DNA of 64,000 bases from contig JAHCKM010000002.1 in assembly GCA_026125795.1 (NCBI GenBank), forward strand, positions 1,364,001 to 1,428,000, in the 5' to 3' direction. The notes under the pieces were generated by a model. The model worked only from the letters and a program-made list of their open reading frames with translations, was not told the DNA's origin and searched no databases. Origin of the DNA: Burkholderiaceae bacterium. GTDB taxonomy: Bacteria; Pseudomonadota; Gammaproteobacteria; Burkholderiales; Burkholderiaceae_C. Shown in pieces: positions 54,165 to 62,975 of the stretch (the first letter of the stretch is position 1; each line of letters opens with the position of its first letter). A program made the position numbers and the translations under genes.

Positions 54165-54846
54165 GTCCGATCCGATCATTGCCGTAGAACGAGTGAACAA
54201 ACAGGTCCGCGATTCCAGCGGCATGCTGACGATTCTCCACGACATCGGATTCACGCTGCGGCCGCGCGAGTCGGCTGCGATCGTCGGTGCGTCGGGATCG
54301 GGCAAGAGCACGCTGCTGGGCATCGTGGCCGGCTTGGATACGCCGAGCTCGGGGACAGTTCGCCTGGCCGGCCAGGATTTGTTCGCGCTCGACGAGGACC
54401 AGCGAGCCGCGGTGCGCGCGCGCCAGCTCGGCTTCGTGTTCCAGAGCTTTCAGCTGCTGGGCAACCTCAACGCGCTGGAGAACGTGATGCTGCCGCTGGA
54501 GCTGCTGGGCAGCAACGGCGCGCGCGAGCGCGCCACCGAGATGCTGCAGCGCGTGGGTCTCGGCGAACGGCTGACGCACTACCCGCGCACGTTGTCGGGC
54601 GGCGAGCAGCAACGCGTGGCCCTGGCGCGCGCCTTCGTCGTGCGTCCCGCGGTGCTGCTGGCCGACGAGCCCACCGGCAGCCTCGACTTCGCCACCGGCG
54701 AGCGCGTGATGGAGCTGATGTTCGAGCTCAACCGTGAAGCCGGCACCACGCTGCTGCTGGTGACGCACGACAGCACGATCGCATCGCGCTGCGACCGCCA
54801 GCTGCACATCGAAGCCGGGAGATTGACCACCCCCGAAGCGGCCTAG
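54163..54846 (+). CDS. ABC transporter ATP-binding protein, YbbA/LolD type
   Basis: 227 residues. Walker A GASGSGKST, Q-loop FVFQSFQLL, signature LSGGEQQRVALA, Walker B VLLADEPTGSLD. It is of the MacB/LolD subfamily that drives lipoprotein or lipid extraction. In E. coli ybbA is followed by the permease gene ybbP; here the next gene is convergent and unrelated, so the permease must be elsewhere. The start ATG 54163 overlaps the ATG of the divergent SGNH esterase. A hairpin at 54879-54901 ends the gene. Confidence 0.9.
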   Translation: MSDPIIAVERVNKQVRDSSGMLTILHDIGFTLRPRESAAIVGASGSGKSTLLGIVAGLDTPSSGTVRLAGQDLFALDEDQRAAVRARQLGFVFQSFQLLGNLNALENVMLPLELLGSNGARERATEMLQRVGLGERLTHYPRTLSGGEQQRVALARAFVVRPAVLLADEPTGSLDFATGERVMELMFELNREAGTTLLLVTHDSTIASRCDRQLHIEAGRLTTPEAA

Positions 54847-54878
54847 CGGCCGCCTCCCCCTCAAAGGGGGCGACACCA

Positions 54879-54901
54879 GCGGACCGGCAAAGCCGATCCG
54901 C
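54879..54901. terminator. Hairpin terminator between convergent genes
   Basis: Arms GCGGACCGGC and GCCGATCCGC around AAA (one C/A mismatch), preceded by a CCCCCTC/GGGGG hairpin (54856-54870). It fills the 87-bp gap between the ABC ATPase and the convergent PPIase gene. No T-run, so it may also be a REP-like repeat. Confidence 0.5.
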
Positions 54902-54933
54902 GGGTCTGAATTGCGTGGTTTGAGTGCGCTGCG

Positions 54934-55743
54934 CTACTGCTGCGTCGAGAACTTGAAGTCGGTCTTGGCCGACTTGCGCAGGTCTTCCTGGAACTTCTGC
55001 AGCTTGGCCTGTGCCAGGCGCTGCTCGATCTGCGGCTTGACCGCGTTGAACTCGGGAAACTGCGCCTCGCGCGTGTCATCGAGCCGGATGATGTGGTAGC
55101 CGTACTGCGTCTTGACCGGCGCATCGGTCATCTCGCCTTTCTTCAGCGCAACCATGGCCTTGCTGAACTCGGGCACGTAGGAATCGGGCTTGGCGAAGTC
55201 GAGGTCGCCGCCGTTCTCGCCGGAGCCGGTGTCCTTGGAGTTCTTCTTGGCCAGCTCCTCGAACTTGGCGCCGCCCTTGATCTGCGTGATCAGTTTCTTG
55301 GCGTCGTCTTCGCTCTCCACCAGGATGTGGCGCGCCTTGTACTCGGTGCCGGTGGACTGGGCCTTGAACTTGTCATATTCGGCCTTGGCTTCGGTCTCGG
55401 TGACCGGGTTCTTCTTCTTAAAGTCCTCGAACAGCTCGCGGATCAACACGGTTTGGCGCACCAGCTCCATCTGCGCCTTGTAGTCGGCGCTGGCGGGGAT
55501 GCCGCGCTTCTCGGCCTCCTGCGCGAAGATCTCGCGCAGCACCACCTCTTCGCGCGCGCGGGCTTCCAGCTCGGGCGACTTCTGCTGGCCGCCGCGCGCG
55601 GCCTGCGTCAGCAGCACGTCGACGCGTGACTTCGGAACCGGCTTGCCGTTGACCGTGGCGACGTTCTGGGCCAGCGCTGCCAGCGGGGCGATGGCGGCAA
55701 CGGCAATGCATGCCAGTCGCGCGATGCGGATGGATGGGGTCAT
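54934..55743 (-). CDS. Periplasmic parvulin-type peptidyl-prolyl isomerase
   Basis: 269 residues. A signal peptide (IARLACIAVAAIAPLAALA) is followed by a SurA-like N-terminal helical region with AREEVVLREIFAQEAEKRGIP, and a PpiC/rotamase domain at about residues 135-230 (YKARHILVESEDDAKKLI, GGDLDFAKPDSYVPEFSKAM, VKTQYGYHIIRL). It speeds proline isomerisation and chaperones outer-membrane proteins in the periplasm. It is downstream of bolA on the same strand. Confidence 0.92.
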   Translation of the reverse strand: MTPSIRIARLACIAVAAIAPLAALAQNVATVNGKPVPKSRVDVLLTQAARGGQQKSPELEARAREEVVLREIFAQEAEKRGIPASADYKAQMELVRQTVLIRELFEDFKKKNPVTETEAKAEYDKFKAQSTGTEYKARHILVESEDDAKKLITQIKGGAKFEELAKKNSKDTGSGENGGDLDFAKPDSYVPEFSKAMVALKKGEMTDAPVKTQYGYHIIRLDDTREAQFPEFNAVKPQIEQRLAQAKLQKFQEDLRKSAKTDFKFSTQQ

Positions 55744-55841
55744 GGGTGTTGCCTTTCGCGAGGCGGGTGGTCAAAAAGGGCTGCGAGGCCTCGGCTGCCG
55801 AGGGTCCGCTCGCATCGAGCGTTGGGACCCTGCGCTGTGAT

Positions 55842-56183
55842 CTACCCGGCGGGGCCGAGTTCACCAGGTTCGTCGGGGGAGCGTGCCTGGATCGCCAGCG
55901 CGTGGATGCCCTGAGGGATCAACCGGTGCAAGGCATCATACACGAGGCGGTGTCGCGCCACGCGGCTCAAACCAGCGAAGCGAACGCTGGTGATGCGTAG
56001 CGAAAAGTGTCGGCCTTCGCGGGCGCCCGCATGGCCGGCGTGCAGGTGGGAATCGTCGTTGACCACCAGTTCGGTCGGTTGCAGCGCTTCGCGCAACACG
56101 CGTTCGATGTCGTGCGCGCTGACCGGGGAGCCTTCAAGCTTGGCACGGCGTTGTGCGCCGCTCGGGCCACCGTGCGCGCTCAT
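55842..56183 (-). CDS. BolA family protein
   Basis: 113 residues. A class II KH-like fold with the BolA marks LQPTELVVNDDSHLHAGHAGAREGRHFSLRI and the C-terminal RHRLVYDAL. His in HAGHAG and the downstream HRL are the likely ligands for a [2Fe-2S] cluster shared with a monothiol glutaredoxin. An N-terminal extension of about 20 residues is longer than usual. It is part of the conserved yciB-bolA-ppiC order. Confidence 0.92.
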   Translation of the reverse strand: MSAHGGPSGAQRRAKLEGSPVSAHDIERVLREALQPTELVVNDDSHLHAGHAGAREGRHFSLRITSVRFAGLSRVARHRLVYDALHRLIPQGIHALAIQARSPDEPGELGPAG

Positions 56184-56202
56184 GTCGATCGCCGTGCCGC
56201 GT

Positions 56203-56841
56203 TCATGTCCGCGTGCCTTGCTGGGCGTCGTCTTCCATGTAGCGGCTCAGGTACAAACCCTGCGCGATCGTGAATGCGAGCATCAGGCCCAGCGCGCCGA
56301 ACAGCTTGAAATTCACCCACGCCGCGGTCGAGAAGCTGTAGGCCACCCACACGTTGAGCAGGCCCATCGTCGCGAAGAAGGCGATCCAGGCGAAGTTGAG
56401 CCGGTGCCACACCCTGTCGGGCAGCTTGAGTTGCGCGCCGAGCAGCGCTCGCAAGAGGTTCTTGCCGAAGACGGCCTGGCTCACCCACAGCGCGAAGCCC
56501 ATCGCCCAATAGAGCGCACTCGGTTTCCATTTGATGAAGGTCTCGCTGTGGAACCAGACCGTGAGGCCACCCAGCACCACGACCAGCGCGAGGCTGACCC
56601 ACAGCATCAGGTCGACCTTCTTGCCGCGCACCTTCAGCAATGCCACCTGCGCCAACGTGGCGACGATCACCACCACGGTGGCCAGCAGCACCGGCGCCTC
56701 GTCGGGGCCGACCACGCCTCCGGCCACGATGCCGCCCAGGTGCTGCGAGGCGAACGCCGCGGCCCAGGCCTTGTCGGCTTCGGCGTACTTGAAGGTGCCG
56801 AAGAACAGGATGATCGGCAGGAAGTCGAGCAGCAGCTTCAT
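56203..56841 (-). CDS. yciB: Inner membrane-spanning protein YciB / septation protein A
   Basis: 212 residues with five or six membrane helices. It opens MKLLLDFLPIILFFGTFKYAEADKAWAAA and contains LGGLTVWFHSETFIKWKPSALYW, both classic for YciB, followed by a variant FGKNLLRALLGAQLKLPDRVWHRLN. It is linked to septation and envelope integrity. The spacing to bolA is 19 bp on the same strand, so they are co-transcribed. Confidence 0.95.
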   Translation of the reverse strand: MKLLLDFLPIILFFGTFKYAEADKAWAAAFASQHLGGIVAGGVVGPDEAPVLLATVVVIVATLAQVALLKVRGKKVDLMLWVSLALVVVLGGLTVWFHSETFIKWKPSALYWAMGFALWVSQAVFGKNLLRALLGAQLKLPDRVWHRLNFAWIAFFATMGLLNVWVAYSFSTAAWVNFKLFGALGLMLAFTIAQGLYLSRYMEDDAQQGTRT

Positions 56842-56906
56842 CAGCGGCGCAAGTGTAGCGGCGCCGCCGCGGGGCAAGCGGCATGCCGCCGACCCCCGGC
56901 GGCCAT

Positions 56907-57326
56907 TCAGCCTTTGGGCGTGAAATCTACGGAGGCGGAGTTGATGCAATAGCGCTCGCCGGTGGGCTCGGGGCCATCGTCGAACACATGGCCCAGGTGG
57001 CTGCCGCAGTTGGCGCACCGCACCTCGACACGACGCATGCCGTGGCTGAGGTCCTCGAGTCGCTCGATGCGTCCGGGCTCCACTTCCTTCCACCAGCTCG
57101 GCCAACCGCAGCCGGCGTCGAACTTCTCGTCGCTCTTGAACAGCTCCTGGCCGCAGCCGATGCAGTGGTAGCTGCCGTCGGCCCAATGGTCCCAGTACTT
57201 GCCGGTGAACGCGCGCTCGGTGGCGCCATGGCGCGCAACCTGATACTGCGTGGGATCGAGCTGGGCGCGCCATGACGCGTCGGATTTCTGCACCGGGTAG
57301 CGTGGGTCGTCGATGTCGTGGCTCAT
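56907..57326 (-). CDS. msrB: Peptide-methionine (R)-S-oxide reductase MsrB
   Basis: 139 residues. Zn ligands are the two CxxC pairs Cys55/58 (HCIGCGQ) and Cys104/107 ([10 protein letters not shown]). The catalytic cysteine is Cys127 in ERYCINSAS, and GCGWPSW with Cys73 may resolve it. It reduces methionine-R-sulfoxide in proteins. ATG 57326 starts MSHDIDD. It lies 16 bp downstream of selO on the same strand. Confidence 0.95.
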   Translation of the reverse strand: MSHDIDDPRYPVQKSDASWRAQLDPTQYQVARHGATERAFTGKYWDHWADGSYHCIGCGQELFKSDEKFDAGCGWPSWWKEVEPGRIERLEDLSHGMRRVEVRCANCGSHLGHVFDDGPEPTGERYCINSASVDFTPKG

Positions 57327-57342
57327 GGCGTGGCTCGCGGCG

Positions 57343-58848
57343 TCAGGAAGAGCACGACACCGACAGCTGCTGCGCCCAATCGGGCGGGAAACCGGCATCG
57401 GCCTCGTGCTCGGGATGTTCGTCGAAGGGCCGCTGCAGCACCTTGGCGATGCGCGCCACCTCGGTGAAGTCGCCTTCGTTGGCACGCCGGATCGCCTGCT
57501 CGGCAAGGTGATTGCGCAACACGAACTTCGGGTTGGTGCGATCCATGCGGGCGCGCCGCTCGGCGTCGTTGCTGCCTTCGGCGCGCAGGCGTCGCGCATA
57601 ACGCTCGGCCCAGGCGTCGAATGCCGGCCGGTCGATGAAGAGATCGCGCACCCGCGTGTTGTCGGCGCCCTCGGTGCTCCTGAACTCGCCGAGCCGGCGC
57701 ATTGCGATGGTGTAGTCGGTGCGCTCCTTGGCCATCAGGCGCAACAAGTCGTCGATGAGCGCCATGTCGTCGTCCATCGCCGCGGCCAGTCCGAGCTTGG
57801 CGCGCAGCGCATGCTGGATGGCGTCGCCGAACTCCTGCTTGAAGGGCTCGATCGCGTCGGCCAGCGCCTCGGCTGCGGCCTCGTCGGGGCGGTCGAGCAG
57901 CGGCACCATCGCCTGCGCGAGCGCATGCAGGTTCCACCACGCGATGCCCGGCTGGCGCGCGTAGGCATAACGGCCCTGGTGGTCGCTGTGGTTGCAGATG
58001 TGCGCCGGATCGAAGCCGTCGAGAAAGCCGAACGGACCGTAGTCGATCGTGAGGCCGAGGATCGACAGGTTGTCGGTGTTCATCACGCCGTGGCAGAAGC
58101 CCACCGCCTGCCATTGGGCCATCAAGCGCGCGGTGCGGCGCGCCACCTCGGCCAGCCAGGCGAACAGAGGCTGCGGCGCGTCGCGGCACGCAGGGAAATA
58201 ACGCTCGATCACCGCATCCACCAACTTGCGCAGCGACTCGGCGTCGGCCGCCGTGTGTGCAAAGTGCTCGAAGTGGCCAAAGCGCAGAAAGCTCGGCGCG
58301 ACGCGCGTCACCACGGCGGCGGTCTCGACCGTCTCGCGGATCACCGGGTGCGGTGAGCCCACCACCGCCAGCGCTCGCGTGGTGGGGATGCCCAGGTGGT
58401 GCATCGCTTCGGAACAGAGGAACTCGCGGATCGACGAGCGCAGCACGGCGCGCCCATCGCCCATGCGCGAGTACGGCGTCAGTCCGCTGCCCTTGAGCTG
58501 CACCTCCTGTGGCCCGCCAGGAGAGTGGATTTCCCCCAGCAACAGTGCCCGGCCGTCGCCGAGCTGTCCGGCCCACACGCCGAACTGGTGGCCGCTGTAC
58601 ACGGTGGCCAGCGGCGGCTGGGCCTGCGCGGCGGCGTTGCCGGAGAGCACCTGCAACGCCTGCCCGCTGCGCAGCCAGTCCTCGACGCCCAGCTCGGCGG
58701 CCAGCGCGTCGCTACGTGCCACCCAATGCACGTCAGGCAGCGCCTGGGCCGGCAGTGCGGTCCAGTAGCCCGAACCGAGGCTGCGCATGAAACCCGGCTC
58801 GCGCCAAGGCGGTGCCAGCACGGCGGGATCTTCGAGCAACGCGTTCAT
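57343..58848 (-). CDS. selO: Protein adenylyltransferase SelO (YdiU)
   Basis: 501 residues of the SelO pseudokinase family, which transfers AMP from ATP to proteins. Marks are [53 protein letters not shown] (nucleotide site), [28 protein letters not shown] (metal-binding Asn/Asp) and a C-terminal SCSS. The Cys three from the end occupies the place of selenocysteine in animal SelO. It heads the selO-msrB-yciB-bolA-ppiC run. ATG 58848 (MNALLEDP) gives the normal N-terminus. Its role in redox stress (S-glutathionylation control) is from the family. Confidence 0.93.
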   Translation of the reverse strand: MNALLEDPAVLAPPWREPGFMRSLGSGYWTALPAQALPDVHWVARSDALAAELGVEDWLRSGQALQVLSGNAAAQAQPPLATVYSGHQFGVWAGQLGDGRALLLGEIHSPGGPQEVQLKGSGLTPYSRMGDGRAVLRSSIREFLCSEAMHHLGIPTTRALAVVGSPHPVIRETVETAAVVTRVAPSFLRFGHFEHFAHTAADAESLRKLVDAVIERYFPACRDAPQPLFAWLAEVARRTARLMAQWQAVGFCHGVMNTDNLSILGLTIDYGPFGFLDGFDPAHICNHSDHQGRYAYARQPGIAWWNLHALAQAMVPLLDRPDEAAAEALADAIEPFKQEFGDAIQHALRAKLGLAAAMDDDMALIDDLLRLMAKERTDYTIAMRRLGEFRSTEGADNTRVRDLFIDRPAFDAWAERYARRLRAEGSNDAERRARMDRTNPKFVLRNHLAEQAIRRANEGDFTEVARIAKVLQRPFDEHPEHEADAGFPPDWAQQLSVSCSS

Positions 58849-58970
58849 GCCACGATTGTCGTCGTTGCCGCGCCCGCTCGGGCGGAGCGGGGGATTCACC
58901 CCATGCAGCTTGGGCGCGGGCGCCGCAATACTTGCCTGGATGCGCCGCGAGGGCGGCAAGGAGTTCGTGC

Positions 58971-60602
58971 ATGTTGGGTTTGATGCAGGAGCAGCCGCTG
59001 CTGATCTCGGGGCTGATCGACTTTGCCGCCAGGCACCACCACGACGGGCAGATCGTGTCGCGCCGTGTCGAGGGCGACATCCACCGCACCACCTATGCGG
59101 CGGCAGCGCGCCGAGCCAAGCAGGTGGCGCGCGCGCTGGACCGGCTGGAGCTGCAGTTCAGCGATCGGGTCGCGACGCTGGCGTGGAACGGCTACCGCCA
59201 CTTCGAGCTGTACTTCGGCATCGCCGGCAGCGGCCGCGTGATGCACACCATCAATCCGCGGCTGGCGCCCGATCAGATCGCATGGATCGCCAACCATGCC
59301 GAAGACCAGGTGCTGTGCTTCGACATGACGTTCCTGCCGATCGTCAAGGCGGTCTGGCCGCAGTGCAAGACGGTGCGGCAATGGATCGCGCTGTGCGATG
59401 CCGACAAGCTGCCCGCCGACAGCGGCATCCGGAACCTGCGCAGCTACGAGGAATGGATCGGTTCGGAATCCGGCGACTACACCTGGCCGACGTTTGATGA
59501 GCGCAGCGCCGCTGCGCTGTGCTACACCAGCGGTACCACCGGCAACCCCAAGGGCGCCCTGTACAGCCACCGCTCGACGATCCTGCACGCGTACGGCGCG
59601 GCGTTGCCCGACGGCATCGGCATGTCGGCCAGCGACGCCATCCTGCCCGTGGTGCCGATGTTCCACGTCAACGCCTGGGGTATTCCATACAGCGCCGCAA
59701 TGACCGGCGCCAAGCTCGTGTTTCCGGGCGCCGCGCTCGACGGCGCGTCGGTCTACGAGCTGATGGAAAAGGAAAGGGTCACCTTGTCGGCCGGCGTGCC
59801 CACGGTGTGGCTGGCGCTGCTCAACCACATGAGGGAGAAGAACCTCAAGTTGTCGACGATGAAGCGCACGGTGATCGGCGGCTCGGCCTGTCCGCCGGCG
59901 ATGATCAAGGCGTTTCGCGACGACCACGGCGTGACGGTGTTGCACGCCTGGGGCATGACCGAGATGTCGCCGCTGGGCACCGTGTGCCACCTGAAGAACA
60001 AGCAGCTCGAGCTGCCGGCCGACCAGCAGCTCGCGGTGATGACCAAACAAGGCCGTGCGGTGTTCGGCGTGGAGATGCGCATCGTCGATCCGGCCGGCAA
60101 GGAACTGCCGTGGGACGGCCAGACCAGCGGCGACCTGCACGTCAAGGGTCCGTGGATCATCGCCAGCTACTTCAAGGGCGAAGGCGGCGATCCGCTGGTC
60201 GACGGGTGGTTTCCCACCGGCGACGTGGCCACCATCGACCCCGACGGTTTCCTGCAGATCACCGACCGCACCAAGGACGTGATCAAGTCCGGCGGCGAAT
60301 GGATCAGCTCGATCGACGTCGAGAACATCGCAATGGCGCATCCGGCGGTGGCGATGGCGGCATGCATCGGCGTGCCGCACCCCAAATGGGACGAGCGGCC
60401 GCTGCTGGTGGTGATCAGGAAGCCCAACGCGCAGGTTACGCGCGACGAACTGCTCGCGTTCTACGCCGGCAAGGTCGCCAAATGGCAGGTGCCCGACGAC
60501 GTGGTTTTCGTCGATGCCATCCCGCTCGGCGCGACCGGCAAGGTGCAGAAGATCAAGCTGCGCGAGCAGTTCAAGTCGCACGTGATGGCGTCCCCGACGT
60601 GA
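58971..60602 (+). CDS. Acyl-CoA ligase (medium/long-chain, AMP-forming)
   Basis: 543 residues of the ANL adenylating superfamily. The AMP-binding P-loop [16 protein letters not shown] is near residue 185, followed by AWGMTEMSP, and [34 protein letters not shown] (core motif and hinge). The C-terminal catalytic lysine is in [12 protein letters not shown]. It activates a carboxylic acid with ATP and CoA, like the FadD/DmdB group. ATG 58971 is behind AAGGAG. It is followed by a branched-chain-amino-acid-type transporter on the same strand, hinting at an imported acid as substrate (inference). Confidence 0.88.
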   Translation: MLGLMQEQPLLISGLIDFAARHHHDGQIVSRRVEGDIHRTTYAAAARRAKQVARALDRLELQFSDRVATLAWNGYRHFELYFGIAGSGRVMHTINPRLAPDQIAWIANHAEDQVLCFDMTFLPIVKAVWPQCKTVRQWIALCDADKLPADSGIRNLRSYEEWIGSESGDYTWPTFDERSAAALCYTSGTTGNPKGALYSHRSTILHAYGAALPDGIGMSASDAILPVVPMFHVNAWGIPYSAAMTGAKLVFPGAALDGASVYELMEKERVTLSAGVPTVWLALLNHMREKNLKLSTMKRTVIGGSACPPAMIKAFRDDHGVTVLHAWGMTEMSPLGTVCHLKNKQLELPADQQLAVMTKQGRAVFGVEMRIVDPAGKELPWDGQTSGDLHVKGPWIIASYFKGEGGDPLVDGWFPTGDVATIDPDGFLQITDRTKDVIKSGGEWISSIDVENIAMAHPAVAMAACIGVPHPKWDERPLLVVIRKPNAQVTRDELLAFYAGKVAKWQVPDDVVFVDAIPLGATGKVQKIKLREQFKSHVMASPT

Positions 60603-60691
60603 CAAGGATTCGCTGGGGTAGTCCCCGGGGTCACCGTGAGTGGTTTTTGATCAAACTGTCGGCAATGTTGTGTAGGACTGCAGGAGCTCGC

Positions 60692-61936
60692 ATGAATCGA
60701 TGGATGTCAAGGATCGCACTGGTGGCCGGTGCCGCGCTGTTGAGCGCGAGCTCGGCCTTTGCACAGGTCAAGATCGCCTACGTCGACCCGCTGTCCGGCG
60801 GCGCGGCGACGATCGGCGAGCACGGGCTGAAGCACATTCAGTACCTGATCGAGACGATCAACGCCAAGGGCGGTGTGCTCGGTGGCCAGAAGCTCGAGGT
60901 GGTGGCTTACGACAACAAGGGCAGCCCGCAGGAGAGCCTGGTGCAGGTGCAGAAGGCGATCGACGCCGGCGTGCGCTACATCACCCAGGGCAACGGCTCG
61001 GGCGCGGCGATCGCGATCTCGGAGTTCGTCACCAAATTCAACGAGCGCAATCCCGGCAAGGAGGTGCTGTACTTCAACTACGCGGCCGTCGACCCGGCGC
61101 TCACCAACGACAAGTGCAGCTACTGGCACTATCGCTGGGACGCCAACTCCGACATCAAGATGGCCGCGCTGACCAACTTCATGAAGGACAAGAAGGAGAT
61201 CAAGAAGGTCTACATCATCGGCCAGGACTATTCCTTCGGTCACGCGGTCAAGGCGGCGGCCAACGCGATGATCAAGGAGAAGCGTCCCGACATCCAGATC
61301 GTCGGCGACGAGCTGCACCCGCTGCTGAAGATCACCGACTTCGCGCCGTACATCGCCAAGATCAAGGCCTCCGGGGCCGACTCGGTCATCACCGGCAACT
61401 GGGGCAACGACATGTCGCTGCTGCTGAAGGCGGCGGCCGACGCCGGCCTGCAGGTGAACTGGTACACCTACTACGCCGGCGGCGCCGGCGGGCCCACCGC
61501 GATCAAGCAGACCGGGCTCGACCACCGCGTGTTCCAGATTAGCGAGTGGCACACCAACGTGCCGGCGCCGGAGATGGAGGCCTTTGCGGACGCCTTCCTC
61601 AAGAAGTACGGCGGCGCCAACCAGCAGGGTTGGTGGTATCTGCGCATGAAGAACCAGATGGAGATGTTCGCCGACGCACTGAACAAGGCGAAGTCGGCCG
61701 ACCCCAAGAAAGTGGCCACGGTGCTGGCCGACATGAAGTTCAAGAACGCGCTCGGCGCGGAGGTGTTCTTCCGCCCGACCGACCACTCGCTGTTCCAGGA
61801 CATGTACATCTCGTCGTTCGGCTCGGGCACCAAGCACGACGAAGAGAAGACCGGTTGGGGCTGGAAGACGGTGGGCCTGATCAAGGCCGCCGACACGGTA
61901 ATCCCCACCACCTGCAAGATGACGGTGCCCAACTGA
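60692..61936 (+). CDS. ABC transporter substrate-binding protein, branched-chain amino-acid type
   Basis: 414 residues. A signal peptide ([18 protein letters not shown]) leads to a periplasmic type I solute-binding protein: [59 protein letters not shown] and IIGQDYSFG. It is the LivJ/HAAT family, which also binds amides, urea and aromatic or aliphatic acids. The neighbouring acyl-CoA ligase suggests a carboxylic acid. A ribosome site CAGGAGC precedes ATG 60692. A hairpin follows the gene. Confidence 0.9.
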   Translation: MNRWMSRIALVAGAALLSASSAFAQVKIAYVDPLSGGAATIGEHGLKHIQYLIETINAKGGVLGGQKLEVVAYDNKGSPQESLVQVQKAIDAGVRYITQGNGSGAAIAISEFVTKFNERNPGKEVLYFNYAAVDPALTNDKCSYWHYRWDANSDIKMAALTNFMKDKKEIKKVYIIGQDYSFGHAVKAAANAMIKEKRPDIQIVGDELHPLLKITDFAPYIAKIKASGADSVITGNWGNDMSLLLKAAADAGLQVNWYTYYAGGAGGPTAIKQTGLDHRVFQISEWHTNVPAPEMEAFADAFLKKYGGANQQGWWYLRMKNQMEMFADALNKAKSADPKKVATVLADMKFKNALGAEVFFRPTDHSLFQDMYISSFGSGTKHDEEKTGWGWKTVGLIKAADTVIPTTCKMTVPN

Positions 61937-61955
61937 CGGCACGATCGGTGACTGC

Positions 61956-61981
61956 AACGGGCCGCTGCAACGCGGCCCGTT
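61956..61981 (+). terminator. Hairpin between binding-protein and permease genes
   Basis: A perfect 10-bp stem (AACGGGCCGC/GCGGCCCGTT) with a 6-base loop, 19 bp after the stop. Lacking a long T-run it probably lets part of the transcripts continue, giving more binding protein than permease, as is common in such operons. Confidence 0.6.
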
Positions 61982-62024
61982 CGTTCGCATGAATCCGCTC
62001 GAACCGCGACGGAAGCGCTGACCG

Positions 62025-62975
62025 ATGCTCGAGCTGATCGTCTTCTCGACATTGAACGGCGTGCTCTACGGCATGCTGTTGTTCCTGCTCGCGAGCGGTT
62101 TGACGCTGATCTTCAGCATGATGGGCGTGCTGAACTTCGCGCACGCCAGCTTCTACATGCTGGGCGCGTACTTCGGCTACCAGATAAGCCGCTACGTCGG
62201 CTACTGGCCCGGGCTGGTGCTGGCTCCGCTGCTGGTGGGCGTGATCGGCGCGCTGGTCGAGCGTTTCGGCCTGCGCACCGTGCACAAGCACGGCCACGTG
62301 GCCGAGCTGCTGTTCACCTTCGGGCTGGCCTTCATCATCGAAGAGCTGGTGCAGATGTTCTGGGGCAAGCTGCCGGTGGACTACCGCGTGCCCGACGCGC
62401 TGAACTTCGCGGCCTTCACGCTGTTCTCCACCAACTATCCGGCGTTCCGCATGTTTATGCTGCTGATGTCAGTGGCGGTGTTCATCGGCCTGCTGATGCT
62501 GCTGACGCGCACGCGGGTGGGCTTGGTCATCCGCGCCGCGCTGACGCACCCGTCGATGGTGGGCGCGCTCGGCCACAACGTGCCGCTGGTGTTCATGCTG
62601 GTGTTCGGCGTCGGCTGCGCGCTGGCAGCGCTGGCCGGCGTGATCGCTGGGCCGGCGCTGGTGACGCAGCCGGCGATGGCGGCGTCGCTGGGGCCGATCC
62701 TGTTCGTGGTGGTGGTGGTCGGCGGGCTCGGCTCGTTGCCCGGCGCATTCGTCGCGTCGCTGCTGATCGGATTGATCCAGACCTTCGCGGTGGCGCTCAA
62801 CGTTTCGGTGGCCGACGTGCTGGCCAAGTTCGGCATCACGCTGACGCGCGAGTCGTTCGGCGGCGACCTCTGGATGGCCACGGTGGCGCAGGTGGCGCCG
62901 ATCATTCCGTACCTGCTCCTGGTGCTGATCCTGATCTTCCGGCCCAAGGGGCTGCTCGGGGATCGCGACACATGA
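62025..62975 (+). CDS. Branched-chain amino-acid-type ABC permease, LivH
   Basis: 316 residues with about eight membrane helices. Marks are LNGVLYGMLLFLLASGLTLIFSMMGVLNFAHASFYMLGAY at the start, GLVIRAALTHPSMVGALGHNVPLVF in the cytoplasmic loop, and VVGGLGSLPGAFVASLLIGLI near the end. It makes the membrane channel with LivM. Its stop overlaps the next ATG by 4 bp. Confidence 0.93.
   Translation: MLELIVFSTLNGVLYGMLLFLLASGLTLIFSMMGVLNFAHASFYMLGAYFGYQISRYVGYWPGLVLAPLLVGVIGALVERFGLRTVHKHGHVAELLFTFGLAFIIEELVQMFWGKLPVDYRVPDALNFAAFTLFSTNYPAFRMFMLLMSVAVFIGLLMLLTRTRVGLVIRAALTHPSMVGALGHNVPLVFMLVFGVGCALAALAGVIAGPALVTQPAMAASLGPILFVVVVVGGLGSLPGAFVASLLIGLIQTFAVALNVSVADVLAKFGITLTRESFGGDLWMATVAQVAPIIPYLLLVLILIFRPKGLLGDRDT

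Noticed and set aside
54843-54905. Counting the gap after the ABC ATPase as a family 1 repeat
   Set aside because: It has hairpins and a CCCCCTC/GGGGG block but lacks the GAGCGTGGGGGCC end block, so I list it as a terminator-like hairpin only.
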